A stretch of 64,000 nt of DNA from Agelas oroides (GCA_949130485.1 OX422199.1:5884902-5948901); one strand, 5' to 3'; shown: positions 45,492-58,069, numbered from the stretch's first letter. Made by a program: numbers and translations. The notes: generated by a model not told the origin, from the letters alone.

Positions 45492-46310
45492 ACAAGTCAC
45501 AAAAAAGTTTTCTGAATGAAAACAAGTGCATGTAGGGATGGAACCCTCAAAAACCAACCAAACTAGATGGGAATGACACCACAACAATTTCACACCATCC
45601 CTACATCTTGTGCCATTTTGCCAACTATGTACACCACAAAACTCTCTACATGCACTTAGTCTATTCACACCTTCTAAATGAACACTGAACAATATACAGC
45701 CTTCTACATAAAAGACCATCCATATTTGCCATGTTCAGCAGCAATAAGATTTCACAACATGACATACCATACAGACCCAGCTCATATGCCCTCCACATGC
45801 AGTTTCTACATTCAAGACTAGTCTCGCAAGTCAGACCCTTTCTGTTCCACAGCACCAATCGCTTTCAGTATCGGCACGCAGAGGAACTAAGAATCGTCAT
45901 AAATCCAAACGCTTCGAAGTGAAATTGTAAACCCAAACATCAAACTTCTTCCCTCCGCGTGCCACATACTGAAAGCGATCAGCACTGCACGGAAAGGGTC
46001 TGGCTTGCTTCAAGACAGACCACATCTGCCATGCTCAGTATAGAAACTACATTGCAGCCACCCACAACATAACTCACTCCCCATACTCATTAACATGCAC
46101 TCCACACCCAGCACTATACCCACCCCACTGCCTTCCACAACCCTCCTATGCACACAACTAACAAACACAAAGCATAGTTGGCAAAATGGCACAAGATGTA
46201 GGGATGGTGTGAAATTGTTGTGGTGTCATTCCCATCTAGTTTGGTTGGTTTTTGAGGGTTCCATCCCTACATGCACTTGTTTTCATTCAGAAAACGTTTT
46301 TGTGACTTGT
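45492..46310. mobile_element. About 820-bp imperfect palindrome (foldback element)
   Basis: The outer arms 45492-45635 and 46165-46310 are near-perfect complements (ACAAGTCACAAAAA at one end, TTTTTGTGACTTGT at the other). Further in, CATATTTGCCATGTTCAGCA pairs with the 46020-46045 region. Around the centre, 45810-45865 pairs with 45950-46005 (GACCCTTTC...ATCGCTTTCAGTAT). One arm recurs alone at 22671-22842. There is no coding capacity. Confidence 0.8.
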
Positions 46311-46596
46311 CTATAACAAAATCGTACGCATAGGTACACACATATTAATATAAGACTACTAAGTGTATAACAACAGGTGAGCTATGTACATAAAGTGTGG
46401 TAAATAAATGAATCAGCACTGGAAAACTTTGGTTCCTTCTGTGATATAGGTTAGCTGGGATTTATGTAGCTATGTAACAACTGCGATACATGTGCTTGCT
46501 AAAATGTTTGAGTGTGTGCATATGGAGGCAACATTCAGCTCAGGGGTACGGTATTAACAGTTTCATTTCAGTCTTACAAATCATCTTTGAGCTTTT

Positions 46597-49500
46597 CTAA
46601 AGCCAGCTCTTTCCAGGATCCTGAGCTTCTGACTCCTGAGCCTCTCTGTCCTGAGCCTCTCTGTCCTGAGCTTCTGACTCTTCAGTCTCTCTGTCCTGAG
46701 CTTCTGACTCCTGAGTGTTTGACTCTGGTACATCCGTATCACGCTGATCTAGTGAATCAATATTTATCACAAAATCGCCTGTTTTCTCAACACTATTCCC
46801 GGAAGCTGTTTCAGTTTCTTTTCTTCCTTTTGGTGCTCTTCTAAAGCTTTTTCGGTTCTTGGCACCAATAGAAAATCCACCAATCTTAATCAAGCTCACT
46901 TCTTCCTCTTGGTCTATCTCTCCCATTGCTGGTTTGTCATCCTCAAACTCTTTGAAGAGACTTCGTTTAGCAGCCCATGTGATTCCACTCAGGATAACCG
47001 TGTTGACAAGAGAGAAAAACAGTCCTCCGGCTGAGTTTGCATCTGCTCCTGCTCTCACAAAATCCAGGTAGATAATAATCACCAGTGTTGTAATGCAAAG
47101 GATGACAAGGAAGATGAAAGCATTTGCGATGAGTGCTAGTTTGCTCCGGGCCTGAATTTTAGTTGATAAACTAGACCTTCGTCTGTCCTTTTTTCTGTGA
47201 GTGGCAATGTACTCTCCCTCAAAGACATTAATAAAATAAGCCCCAAAAACCACTAGGCAGCCAAACATCGCAGCCATCAGAGAAAGGAAAGCAAGAGACG
47301 GAACTGGATTTCTGACGCATATTATAGCAAGTGGAAGCACTGATGATACCACCAACTGTAAAAATATAAGAATGATCCACATGGCAATGCTGTGTATGAT
47401 CCTTCGAAGGAAATTCTGAAAACCCTTTGTACTGCAGCAGGAACAAAAGTTACAGCAGAGAATGCGTCTGATTAGATAGGGGATATAAAAGTCAGGATTA
47501 TGTGGTGTAAAGAACAAGACCAAGAGCCCTATTATGATTAAGACAAGAGCAGTGATGTCACTAATAAGATGAAACGCAAAGGCATCTTGTGACTGATCTT
47601 GAAATATGCGAAAAGCAATATAAAGATACACATTGCCTGCTATAATGGCAAGTGATGCAATGAAGGAAAACAAGACAACGGACCAGTACATGCTGGCAAT
47701 AACTTGATACTTCTTTCCTTGTACTTCATATAAAGTTGTGTGGTACTTGAAAGCAAGAAAGGTTGCAGCGAGCATAAAAACAGCATTGAAAAGAACATGT
47801 ATGACAATCAACATCGGGAAAATGCGACATTGTCTGACAGAACCTTCATACCAAGCAAAGCCTCTGTCTTCTTGTTCATACTCCACATTTTGTACGTCTT
47901 CGGAATATCTTGCATATACCTGAATCTGTAGGGGAAAAAATGCGCATTAGTCTCTCAAAGTAATTACCAATGATTGATTGCCACCCCAGTGCTCATTTTA
48001 AAGTAACAAACCTGAATGTTTGCCTGCCTTATTGAGGACTTGTACAGGCATCCACCAGGGGACATGGATCAGATCTACCTATAGCTAATAGCTACATTTC
48101 TGGAGACTGCTCGAATCGCCAGTTATGCTGGTGTCACAGGAAATTTGGCATCCCAGGAAATCTGGCACCCCCATGCGATTTCTCCTAGGAATATTGGCCT
48201 CCCCTCAGGAAAACTGGCACCCCCTTTCTCAGTATTAGCGATGTCGGGGTGAAAATCAAAATTCGTTTATCACAACAACAACCTTTATTTTTGAAAAGAG
48301 CTTAAAATGGCGATTCCAACGGTACCCATATCAATGAGATTGGGTGAATACAACAAGCGGTATGGTCTTCGAAATGTAACTGGTTTGCAAAATTTTTTCT
48401 ACGTCATTTTAGCGTAATATTCCGGTCACTACCTTTCCGGAAGCGACTGTAAGCCCGATCAGAATGAAACTCGCTGTGAAGGATAGTCTGTACCTATTCA
48501 GTCTAATGAAGGTTGTGGATTTTAGATATCTAGTATAATCCTTGCACTAGGCTTGATAAATGCTTAAAAAACGGCATTTTGTGGCCATAAATAGTTGCAT
48601 TTCCGGGGAAGTTGTAGCAAGGTTCCAATCAAAAACCTGTACCATCCCATTGGACAACTACTCTAGTATACAGAACTGGTTGTGCTTTCTTGAATATTGA
48701 AGTGACTGTGAGCAGCATCACAAAATGTCTTAATACTTCAACAATTTGCAGAAAAGTAGCGAGATGTGACAAAAACTTGTGTGTAGTTTTGATCGAGGCA
48801 TATATTTTTAACAAAGCTGTGCAAGGAAATATGTCCAAGCCTCTAAGGAACCTCTATATCAAATTTGATGTGAATACATTAAGGCATTGTGGAGAAATGG
48901 CCTGTGTAGAAGAATATTTACATACTTTTGGAAATTCTGACATCACTATCAGTATTGCAGACTGTTCATCATACCGTAAAATCGGGATAATAAGCACCCA
49001 CACAAAATAAGCACCCCATGAATATAGGCACCCATTTTGATTACAACAACCACATCGCGTTTATAAGCACCCATACAAAAATAGGCACCCCGCATGCAAA
49101 GGCGCCCGTTACCGTGCAAACGGAAGTGAATTTGCTGATTCGGCTTTTTCGAACGTAGCGGCTACTTTTCGCCAGTGTCTATCTCCGATTGTAAGCAAGC
49201 CATCGACACGGGATATAAAACCGAAATTTAGGCAAGGCCTCTTGGTAAAACATATCCAGGAATTAGCAAAAACCTCTCGCGGATTCGTTGGTTCCGAGCG
49301 CTATACGTTGGTGGGCGGAGGTTGGCAACGATCGATCGATTGCTGACTGTATCTCTGGTTGTAGAAAACATTGGACAGAAATTCGCAGAAAAGAAACCTC
49401 TAGGCCTAAAATATACAGAGCTAATCCGTTCCCACACAACTGCACGCTACCAGAAAATTACATGCGTTTATTAGCACCCCATGAAAATAAGCACCCCTCG

Positions 49501-51549
49501 AAAATAAGCACCCATTCTGGCTGCTAATTTCGAAAATAGGCACCGGTGCTTAATATCCCAATTTTACGGTATCTGCATACTCCACTGTGCTTAGCACCTT
49601 ACTTAGCTAATTGGGTGCAAAAAATGCCTCAAATATCAGTGTGCAGTAAGAACCCCATGTTTCTACACTGAACATGCTATGTGTAATGCAACATGCTATG
49701 TTTCAGTACTCACTTTAAGATAGGACAACCTTGAATCACAAATCTCCGAGCCATGTGGACGGACTGATGGGTAATGTCTAAGTGTACACAAGATTCACAA
49801 AAAGTTTGTACGAAACTGCTTTCTCTAGCTGATAATGCCCCTCAGCTAAAATAAAAATTTGCACCCTCTCCAAGGCTCCACCCCCAGTCTGACCACATCA
49901 TCAACACACACACAAAACAAGTAAAAACTTTACGTATGGGTTTGTCCTGGGACCACTTCAGTTCCAGTCTACAGGCCAAAACACACATTTGACCTCAAAA
50001 GCAGTAATTTGGCTATGCTGGCTTTCAAGAAAAATTCGACACACCACTCAAACCAACCAACACTGAGCCCAGTTTCAGAAAGCTCAACTCACCCCCTACA
50101 AAACTACGTATGCTTTTTCCCGCTCACCTCCAGGCCAGGGAGTTATGCCCACAAACCTACTCCCTGTCATTGCCCCTAGAATGGAGCCAAGTTACACACA
50201 TTCCCGCTAGCATAAAATCGGGCGGGGCCTACAAGCCCGAAAAGTCAGCTTTCTACAGTACCTTTGCCAGACAACTGTGCGATGATACCTGTCTTCCAGG
50301 AGGGCTCTCTGCCTTTCTACCACACTCACAAACATTCAAGCCCACTCAGGCAAGCTTTGCACACACAAATAGCCAACCGTGACATTCAACAAGCTAGAAA
50401 ATTTTGTACTGTGCTTTTTTTTTTTTTAAAGTGTGTTGGAGGATTTCTTCACAAAGTTCCGCCCAGCCACATGAAAGTGCCGCCAGACCACTACAAAGGG
50501 CCGCAGGCCACATCAAAGGGACACGCCCCCCTTGTTGATTCCGGTTGCCGCCATGGGAAAGTGTAAACAAGCCAATGAATTTCAATCGCGCCATTATGGT
50601 CACCCGACTCATTAATTATTCATGAGCGGAATCGGCCCGATTCGCGATTCAAGGTTGTCCTACCTTAACAGGTTAGGTGTGTCTAGTCACCGGACTGCGT
50701 AACAACTGACTTTTTCCATCATTTTTGTTTTCTCTAACCATGCAAACTCTGCTGCCTCCAGCCCTGTGTGCTGATATAATGCAACATACTGCTCTGAAGG
50801 AGTGAGTTTGATCAGAGAGAACAATGATGAAAGAAAACGTACTTGTAGATGATCTATGATGGTAAACCTACCCATGGTAGTATGTCCTCCCATGCTGTTC
50901 ACATCAGTTCTTCAGATGGTGTGCAGGGTAGGAATGGGATTGTCAGGAAAAACTGGAGCGTTGCTTCTCCTCGCATAGTGGCCACACTACTGTTGGTTGA
51001 GTTTCCAATGGTAGCAGATTCTCTATTGATAATGAAAACACTGGTATCAAAATTGTTGAAAAAAGCTGAAGCAAAAGATAGAAAGTTAGTATCGGGCAGA
51101 AACTCCAAATCCTCTCTCTCAATCACAAAATTGATGATGCTTCTGCTCCACTGATGCTGCCAGTTCCACTGCCGAGAAACACAGGTGTAGCTGTCACTGC
51201 CAGAAGCCACTGTACCTGAATTGCAGACATCTTCCACTCTTATATTAGTAGTGATTGGCTGATTTGCAAAAGGATACTCACTACTTGTACAGCTAATACT
51301 GGGCATTTGCTCAACGCGGACAGTCATAAATACATCAAAAAGTGTTGGACTCATTCCTCGTGTGGGAAAGAATGCTTTTCTCAGGGTATGCAGAATGCTT
51401 CGTTCAAAAAATCTGTCTCTGATTGCATCAAAGAAGTACGAACAGGTATCTGGATCTTCTGCACATGTTTGGAACGTGTGTTGAGCCTGACACGTGCTGG
51501 ATAGCCATAGAAGAGCGACGCAAAGGATGATACTGGTGCTCTCCATCAT
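46597..51549 (-). CDS. Unclassified seven-pass membrane protein with signal peptide and about 270-residue ectodomain, 3 exons
   Basis: Proposed exons are 51549-50903, 50867-50711 and 47919-46597. Phases (2 then 0) are compatible and the total is 708 residues. Exon 1 opens MMESTSIILCVALLWLSSTC, a signal peptide, then an ectodomain with several Cys (CAEDPDTCSYFF, SYTCVSRQWNWQHQW, FLPCTPSEEL). Exon 3 starts after a pyrimidine-rich acceptor with VYARYSEDVQ and encodes seven hydrophobic helices (for example MLIVIHVLFNAVFMLAATFL, ALIANAFIFLVILCITTLVI). A charged tail ends in ESEAQDRE-type repeats. I recognise no GPCR family motif (no DRY, NPxxY, GPS or class C features). Weak points: intron 1 would be only 35 bases, so exons 1-2 could belong to another gene, and intron 2 (2.8 kb, holding two MITEs) could hide more exons. 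The exon 3 membrane part alone is certain. Function unknown. Confidence 0.65.
48974..49569. mobile_element. Tc1/mariner-like MITE in intron 2 of the seven-pass gene
   Basis: The ends CCGTAAAATCGGGATAATAA (48974) and, complemented, CCGTAAAATTGGGATATTAA (from 49569) are flanked by TA on each side. The interior near both ends has repeated AAAATAAGCACCC/TAGGCACCC units. It is 596 bp long and non-coding. Confidence 0.8.
49719..50664. mobile_element. piggyBac-like MITE, full copy, in intron 2 of the seven-pass gene
   Basis: The left end GATAGGACAACCTTGAATC and the right end GATTCAAGGTTGTCCTACC are inverted repeats set between TTAA (49715-49718) and TTAA (50665-50668). It is 946 bp long with no transposase. 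The right half is repeated at 5005-5527. It lies close to exon 2, whose donor is at 50710-50705. Confidence 0.83.
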
Positions 51550-52038
51550 TGGGTTGGAATCAGTACAGGAGTAACGTCACAATTTGCTAGTCAAACTCCA
51601 GAGTTGTATGATACAACAGAGGAAACTATCATACTAGAGAGTGAACATCTGCCTGTAGCCCACTCACTTTTATAGTGTGATCACAAACAGCACAAGCCAT
51701 ATCTTGTCACTACCTGTCTGAATTAATAAGGGTACAAACAGGAACTGAGTAACAGATGAATAGATAGAGTTACTAAATATGACAATGAAGTTCTCATTCC
51801 ATTTCTTTCCTTTTAGTATTTCTCACGTACAGGTACTTGTATAGAGGTACCAGCACCTGTTTATGCATACACAGTTACCTAATACGCTATGCCTGATTCC
51901 TTTACTTGGATGTGCACACAGATAAACACAGTGGGCTTTTAATATGCTCATGGAGTACCTGCTTATGCGTAAAACAAAGTTACCTTTAGGTATATATACA
52001 CATATTTAAACAGTCCATAGTAAGCAGAAACCACTTAA
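51550..52038. other. Upstream flank of the seven-pass gene
   Basis: Likely contains the gene's promoter, but no element could be assigned. It ends at a TTAA where the next transposon sits. The 21 bases 52018-52038 recur at 53189-53209. Confidence 0.35.
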
Positions 52039-53071
52039 GGTGGCAGGGAACCCTGTGTTTTCAAGGTCAACAAACCTGGAATCCAAGCTGATAGATTTCT
52101 TTGTCTTTGTAAACTTTAAGCGCACAGTCCGTTTTGGGAGTCTTCATCCGCTCACGGTCCGTAAAATTGGGGATTTTCCCCATTTCCTGTCGGCATTGAC
52201 ATCCAATAATCAGTTTATAATTAAGTTAGTTAAGATGTGGCCTGGCGGTACCCTTCATGTGGTGGTCGGAACTTTGAAGATAAGCTTAGATCGACTTACA
52301 AAAAATAAATAAATAATAAAAATAAAAAAATAAAATTAAAAAAAGGAGTTTAGTAGAGTGCTGTAGTGTCAGTAGCTGTGAGTAGTACGTAGTGCCTGCT
52401 TGTGAAAGCAAGCTTGCGTCTAGAAGCAGCAGAAAGGCCACAGTAGCCAAGACTGTACTCATTGGGCAGGCCCAGGTCTTGCGACCGTATGCCTAGCCTA
52501 GTTGGTGACCGTGGCCAGGTGCTTCGAGTGCTGGGCTGGGCTTTAACTAGAATACGCAATTTATCGTTGGTGCTACACTCTGGTACCCAAGGGAGCTGAA
52601 CGGTGGTTGTGTGTGGAACAGAGCCGTGAGTTGTTTAGCGACATAAGGGGGAGAGGTGGGGCTAGTAATGCTTGCTTGCACTCGTGAATGAGCCCCTCCC
52701 GTAGACAAGCTGTGAATTTTTTGAAACGTGCATTCATTTTGGTGCAGTCAAAGTTGTCCATTCCAAGAGTAGTGACAAACATGAGTCTAGCCTGACTTTG
52801 GGAGTAGCTCTGAACAAAAGCTGGCACAGACTGATTTGAGATACATTGGTGGTTAGGACGCTACCTACAGTGAGCGTGTAGATGCGTCCATCGAGTGGCA
52901 ATTTTGGTTCATGAATATATTAATAAGCTACTAAAACCCTTTTTTAAAATTAGGGAAAGCAAGATTGCCCTAAACCAAACCCTAACCCTGAAACTAGGAG
53001 TAACACTGGTCCTGACTGTAACCCAGGTTTATGTTTTCGTTAACCTCCGCCGAGTGACTTCCCCCGCCACC
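52039..53071. mobile_element. Candidate TTAA-flanked DNA element
   Basis: The left end GGTGGCAGGGAACCC follows TTAA (52035-52038). The right end, on the minus strand, GGTGGCGGGGGAAGTC also abuts TTAA (53072-53075). The terminal pairing is short (about 14 of 16), so this is less certain than the other TTAA elements. An A-rich stretch (52300-52345) lies inside. Similar GGTGG(T/C)-type ends occur in the element at 17651. Confidence 0.5.
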
Positions 53072-53800
53072 TTAACTGTTAGACTTGTTTGCACACCTGT
53101 TAATTGGCACTACTATTGTGGATTACATAAGAACTGAAGTCGGTGTGGTTTGGAAGGAAGTTTCTCCAGTACACACATCTACATAGTAATAGTAAGCAGA
53201 AACCACTTAACTACATCAGTCAACACTACAATTGTGAATGGAACAGGGGTTTTTGGCCAGTTGTGCAAACCATTGCATGTTGGCTTACGAGACACAATAC
53301 AGTACAAGTACCTGTTATTCTTTATTGAGTTCAACAGTTATAGGATTACTTTATTGTTGAATCATACTTCTAAATGGGTTTTTCATAGCTTAAACACAAT
53401 CTCCTTTTACAAAGACCTATTTGGCTACATCCCTAGCACTTTTCCACAGCCAGCTGAGCATCATAACATCACAGACTTTCACCAGGAATGCTGACTACTA
53501 AGTCTTATCGAAGTGGAGATTGGATATGTTCTGTGCTAGGCAAGACTTATTTATCTGGAAGCACTGCTATAAATAAGCAAGGTGTTATTTACAGTGAGTG
53601 ACAAAATGAATACAGTTGCATCTTGCCTAGCACAGGCATACATTAACTGAAGTAATAATACCCAAATCATGAGCCTCTACTTGATGATGCTACATTGTAT
53701 GCAGCAGTGTGCCACTTGCTCAGGTTTGTCCCACAACTGTAAGCATGGTTTTAGCAAATTGATTTTGGCTAGTACTTCAAATGTTAGAATGCAGAATTAG
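53072..53800. other. No gene recognised
   Basis: Unassigned. It contains the second copy of TAGTAAGCAGAAACCACTTA (53189), matching the left flank of the preceding element. Confidence 0.35.
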
Positions 53801-54235
53801 TAGCTTCGTTCCCAGGCCTACCCCGTTTTTTGTTCTTCGGTTTGCGTTCAGTACAATACACGGAGGCGGAAGAGCGCGAAAAACGGGGAAGCACTTGTCA
53901 CGTGAATGACGTCTGGTGGACGCGAGGTGGACGTAGGGGGGGCGGTGCCCAACTACAAATACCGTACTAGACTTCATCATCGAACGCTCCAACTATAGCC
54001 CGGACCCCAGACGTTTACGAGATCGACAATACTTGACTTCACCGGTAAGAAATTCGCTCTATGATTTATTGCACACGAATTTTGTAGTTGGGCACCGCCC
54101 CCCCCCCCCCCCCCCCCCCCCCCTACGTCCACCTCGCGTCCACCAGACGTCATTCACGTGACAAGTGTTCCCAGGCCTTCCCCGTTTTTCGCGCTCTTCC
54201 GCCTCCGTGTATTATACTGAGTGCAAACGGGATCG
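53801..54235. mobile_element. Long foldback element, TAGCCTCGTTCCCAGGCC family, with poly-C
   Basis: Starts TAGCTTCGTTCCCAGGCC. Arms 53838-53959 and 54081-54230 are long, near-perfect complements through CACGGAGGCGGAAGAGCGCG and CACGTGAATGACGTCTGGTG, with a loop of about 120 bases. The right arm has a run of 26 C (54098-54123) where the left arm has only seven G, and the right arm also has an extra GGCCTGGGAA block. Each arm has the adjacent CACGTG and TGACGTC words seen in the copy at 41918. Confidence 0.82.
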
Positions 54236-55790
54236 TCTAAGTTCACATAGCTCCATGAGGTTACGTCATAAAACATCACATGGGAGTTCCCCGTGCCCAC
54301 CGAATAATCGCGATAACCCTCTTTCTACGTAATTTAACTTAACTAAAAATTGTTCTGAACTAGCATGCATTCAGAGAGTGTGCAGCACATCAAGGTAAAA
54401 GAGACCAAGTAAGCATAATACCAGTAAGGTGAAGTAGTCAGGATGAAGGGATATTCGTGGCAGTTGTTGAGGGGGGAAAATCGACTGTACAGGACAGAGC
54501 TAGCCTCAAATATAAGGCTGAGTACAGCATACTTGGTAAAGATGATCATATGAGAGTACAATCAGTCCATGAGGCCTAAATTTGGGCAGTGAAAGCATGT
54601 ACATGATAACTTCTTGTCACACACAAGTTGATCAAGATTTCAAGTGTCTGTGTGCATAATTTGTTAGTACCATGGCAAACCTGCTGTGTACACTTAGCTG
54701 TATGCATTGTGAGCTTGCACTCAAACTATCCATGAAATTTCTACCTTCTCCACTGACTACTTATGTTGCTTACTTGATTCTATTACACTTGACATGCTAA
54801 ATTACTTGATTCTATTACACTTGACATGCTAAATTCTCACTCAATGATACTGTCTGTGTCACTGCATACACAGCCAGCCAGGCCTAGCCTCATACTACAA
54901 GCCCAAGACCGTGTCACACAAGTATACCAATCATTACTTTATCGCACTTGTATGTTTGAAATCACCCTTGTTGCCAAGTTCCCGCCCAGCTTTCTGTCAG
55001 CATGCACTGCAAGTGATGGAAAGCTAAGTAAGGAAGGCCTGGAAATGAGGTTATGCTCAACTTGTGTATGCACTCCCCTCTCTTCACCAACAAAGCGACT
55101 ACACAAATGCACACAAGTTCTAATACCACTATCAGATCACCAAGAAATAGACTCTCCCCCACCTCTGAGCCCTGGAGGAGTACTAGGAAATGGCTTTTGT
55201 TAAAGACCACCTAAAAAATTAAAAATACAGTTATAGGTTTTACCTCTCAGATTGCATCGCAAACAATCTCAGAGCACCTAAAACCCAAATTTTGGTTGAG
55301 GAGCATGCCCCCAGAGCCCCTAGACAATGCTTCAAACAGCTTCCCCCCAAAACTCAAAAGAACCCTCTCCTCTCGAAACATGAGGGGACAGACTGCACAC
55401 AACAGATCTTCCTCTAGCAACCCTCTTGGAGAAAAAGGAGACATCCTATATTTGATGACAAGCATCCTGGGTGTATGTTTCAACTCTCACTTCAAGTGTC
55501 AGGCATCCCATGACCCATTTGCTGCCCCGTGATCTCTATCTGTGCTGTTCTGGATGGGGCTTAACAGATACTTCCATCACTTATTCACTTGATGAAATTG
55601 TCTGAGTCTGTATTTATGAACTCTGTCTGCTGAGAAAAGTTGTGGTAGTGATTGCATGATTAGAAATCAGAAGTCTGGCTGAACTCTTCATTGAATCTTG
55701 CATCCTCGTGCAAATTTATTCAGTGATCAGTCCTTCACGGTGCATAGATCGTATATTTATATTCCTTAGCCTTGTACCCACACTGTAAAA
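54236..55790. other. Intergenic with small repeats
   Basis: A 32-bp unit beginning TACTTGATTCTATTACACTT is duplicated in tandem (54771-54834). Around 54973-55056 lies a degraded copy of the TTCCCAGGCC foldback family (GTTCCCGCCCAGCTTTC mirrored by GGAAAGCT and GGAAGGCCTGG). At 55283-55340 the words GAGGAGCATGCCCCCAGAGC recall the hAT-like element at 21900. No gene is recognised. Confidence 0.5.
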
Positions 55791-56243
55791 ACTTTGGGTT
55801 ACTTCAACCACATTATGGTCATCTCAGTTGCATGCTTGTTGTGTATGTGACACGTTACAAACTTCAAGTGATGCTTCCAATTTGATTGAAAGCTTAAATG
55901 TAGTTGAGACCTTCTCCCTTTTGTTAACTTAGTGACTTCTTTGAGAAAACCTAGCTATTTGGCTACATTCCTGGCATTTCTACCATAACCATGCAACCAA
56001 GGAACTCCTCCAGGGGGGGATGTGTATGATCTAAGAAACACCAAACCTTACCAGAAATGCTGATTTATAGGCTTTCTGCAAGATGATCCTAATTTAAAAA
56101 AAGGGAGAAGCTTCTCAACTACACTTTGATTCAAATTGTAAGCATCCCTTGATGAAGTTCATGGCTAATGCTTCACGTACACAACAGGCATGCAACTGAG
56201 ATGACCAAAATATGGTTGAAGTAACCAAAATGTTTTTACAGTG
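55791..56243. mobile_element. Tc1/mariner-like MITE, copy B, without the nested insertion
   Basis: A 453-bp palindrome with ends CACTGTAAAAACTTTGGG and TTTTTACAGTG, matching copy A (41832-42740) after that copy's 441-bp insertion and 9-bp duplication are removed. Flanking dinucleotides are CA and CA rather than TA, so the target has either mutated or been rearranged. Its right end lies only 23 bp from the left boundary of the segmental duplication. Confidence 0.87.
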
Positions 56244-56266
56244 CAGGCTCTCTCAACACAAGGCTA

Positions 56267-58069
56267 TGGATTATTTTATACACCTGGCAACAAATGAGGA
56301 ATTGCCTTCTCAGCTGTAATGTGAGCCAGTGAAGCTCATCACAGATCTTCTCGTATGACTTAGACCACTTCATGGATTGTGGGTCCCAGGATGCTCCTAT
56401 CCATCTAGCAGCTCTTCGTTGTACCTTTTCAAGAGTCTCACAATCCTTTTGTTGGTAAGGATTCCACACTGGGGCACAGTACTCTAAGTGTGGTCTAACA
56501 AGAGCAGTATAGGCTCTTTTCTTGGCGTTCTTGGTGCAGCCATACATTGTCCGTCTGAGTATGTTCAATGCCTGGTTAGCTTTAGCAGTAGCTTCTGTGA
56601 TATGTTCACCCCATTTCAACTTAGAGTCTATTCTGACTCCAAGATACTTGAAAGTGTCCACCCACTCCAGTGTAACATTGTTCAGCCTGTAGGTGTGTGT
56701 AGGTGGTTTTCTTTTGTTTGAGATGCAAATGGCCTTACATTTGCTGAGGTTCAAGGCAAGCTGCCACCTTTGGGTCCAGGTGTATAATCTTGAGAGATCT
56801 TCTTGCAAGATAAAGCAATCAGTAGTGTTTGAGATTTGACAATAGATCGCACAGTCATCTGCGAAGAGCTTGGTTGGTGAGGCAAGGTTATCACTGATGT
56901 CATTAATGTACACTAGGAACAGCAGGGGTCCCAATATAGACCCTTGTGGAACTCCAGAGGTCACTTTGGTCCATGCTGATGGACATCCATTGCACACAAC
57001 CCGCTGCTGTCGATCAGTCAGGAAGGCTCTGATCCATCTTTGCAACTCTCCTCTCACTCCAATATGGTCTAATTTTAGGAGCAGTCTTTGATGCGGGACT
57101 GAGTCGAAAGCCTTGGCAAAGTCTAGGAAGATGATATGTGAACTAGCTCCATGATCAAGGGTCCTAGCCAACTGGTGGATAGTCTCTAAAAGTTGGGTCT
57201 GACAGGAGTGGGCTTGGCGGAAACCATGCTGGAATCGTTTAAGAATTTAACAAGTCTCCTCTGGATAAGACGCTCCATAACTTTGATCACTAGGCTGGTG
57301 AGGCTCACTGGACGGTAGTTCTTTGGGGCATGCTTGTTACCTTTCTTAAATACAGGGGTAATATTGGCCCTAGTCCAGTCACGTGGCAGCCTTCCTGATT
57401 TCAGACTTGCATTGAAAAGGTTAAGGAGGGGCTCAGCAATCCAGGGAGCACCTTCTCTGAGGAGTCTACCAGGGATTTCATCAGGCCCACTAGCTTTAGT
57501 GGGATCAAACCTGCAGAGCTCTTCATACACTTCATTCTCAGTTAGTACCACTTCTTCAATCCCGGCTTCACTCCTGGAAGTATGAAGTTCCTTCCTAAGC
57601 AGGATGTGTCTTCATGAGCGAACACAGAACTGAAGTATTCACTAAACACCTGAGCATTCTCTGTTCCAGATGACAGCACTTTGCCAGCATGGTGCAAGTC
57701 TGGTAATGCAGGATGGTGCCCCCTCATATTTTTCAGCCATCTCCAGAATGGTCTTTGATCACAGGCCAGATCCTTGGTGATCTCTTCAAGGTGTTCCTTG
57801 TGATCCTTCCTAGTGAGGTCACGGACAATGTTACTGATGTCTCTATACTTCCTAAAATGTTTGTCTTTCTGTGATCGTTTGACTAATTTGAAAGCACGCC
57901 TTTTCTTTCGAATCATGTGTAGAGTTTCTGAAAATGTGCTATTCTTATATCATGCAGTTTTTCTGAGTATAGAATTTAGTCTGTGACCCATTTCACCACG
58001 ATAAATCTCATGTCTGTTTTTCAATATGAAGTCCATTATGTATATAACTCTTCTATTACCTGTGTCCGG
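56267..58069 (-). mobile_element. Degenerate CR1/L2-type LINE, duplicated copy, 3' end cut off
   Basis: Same remnant as 25278-27256. It is missing the C-terminal part after QVYKII, because the duplication begins there. This copy keeps the 21 bp (around 57394-57414) lost in copy 1, so LLNLFNASLKSGRLP is intact here. The frame between fingers and palm is still broken near 57180, and the endonuclease is absent. Confidence 0.9.

Noticed and set aside
52350-52827. Two minus-strand frames of 69 and 84 residues
   Set aside because: Inside the candidate TTAA element, with no recognised domain and no splice context.
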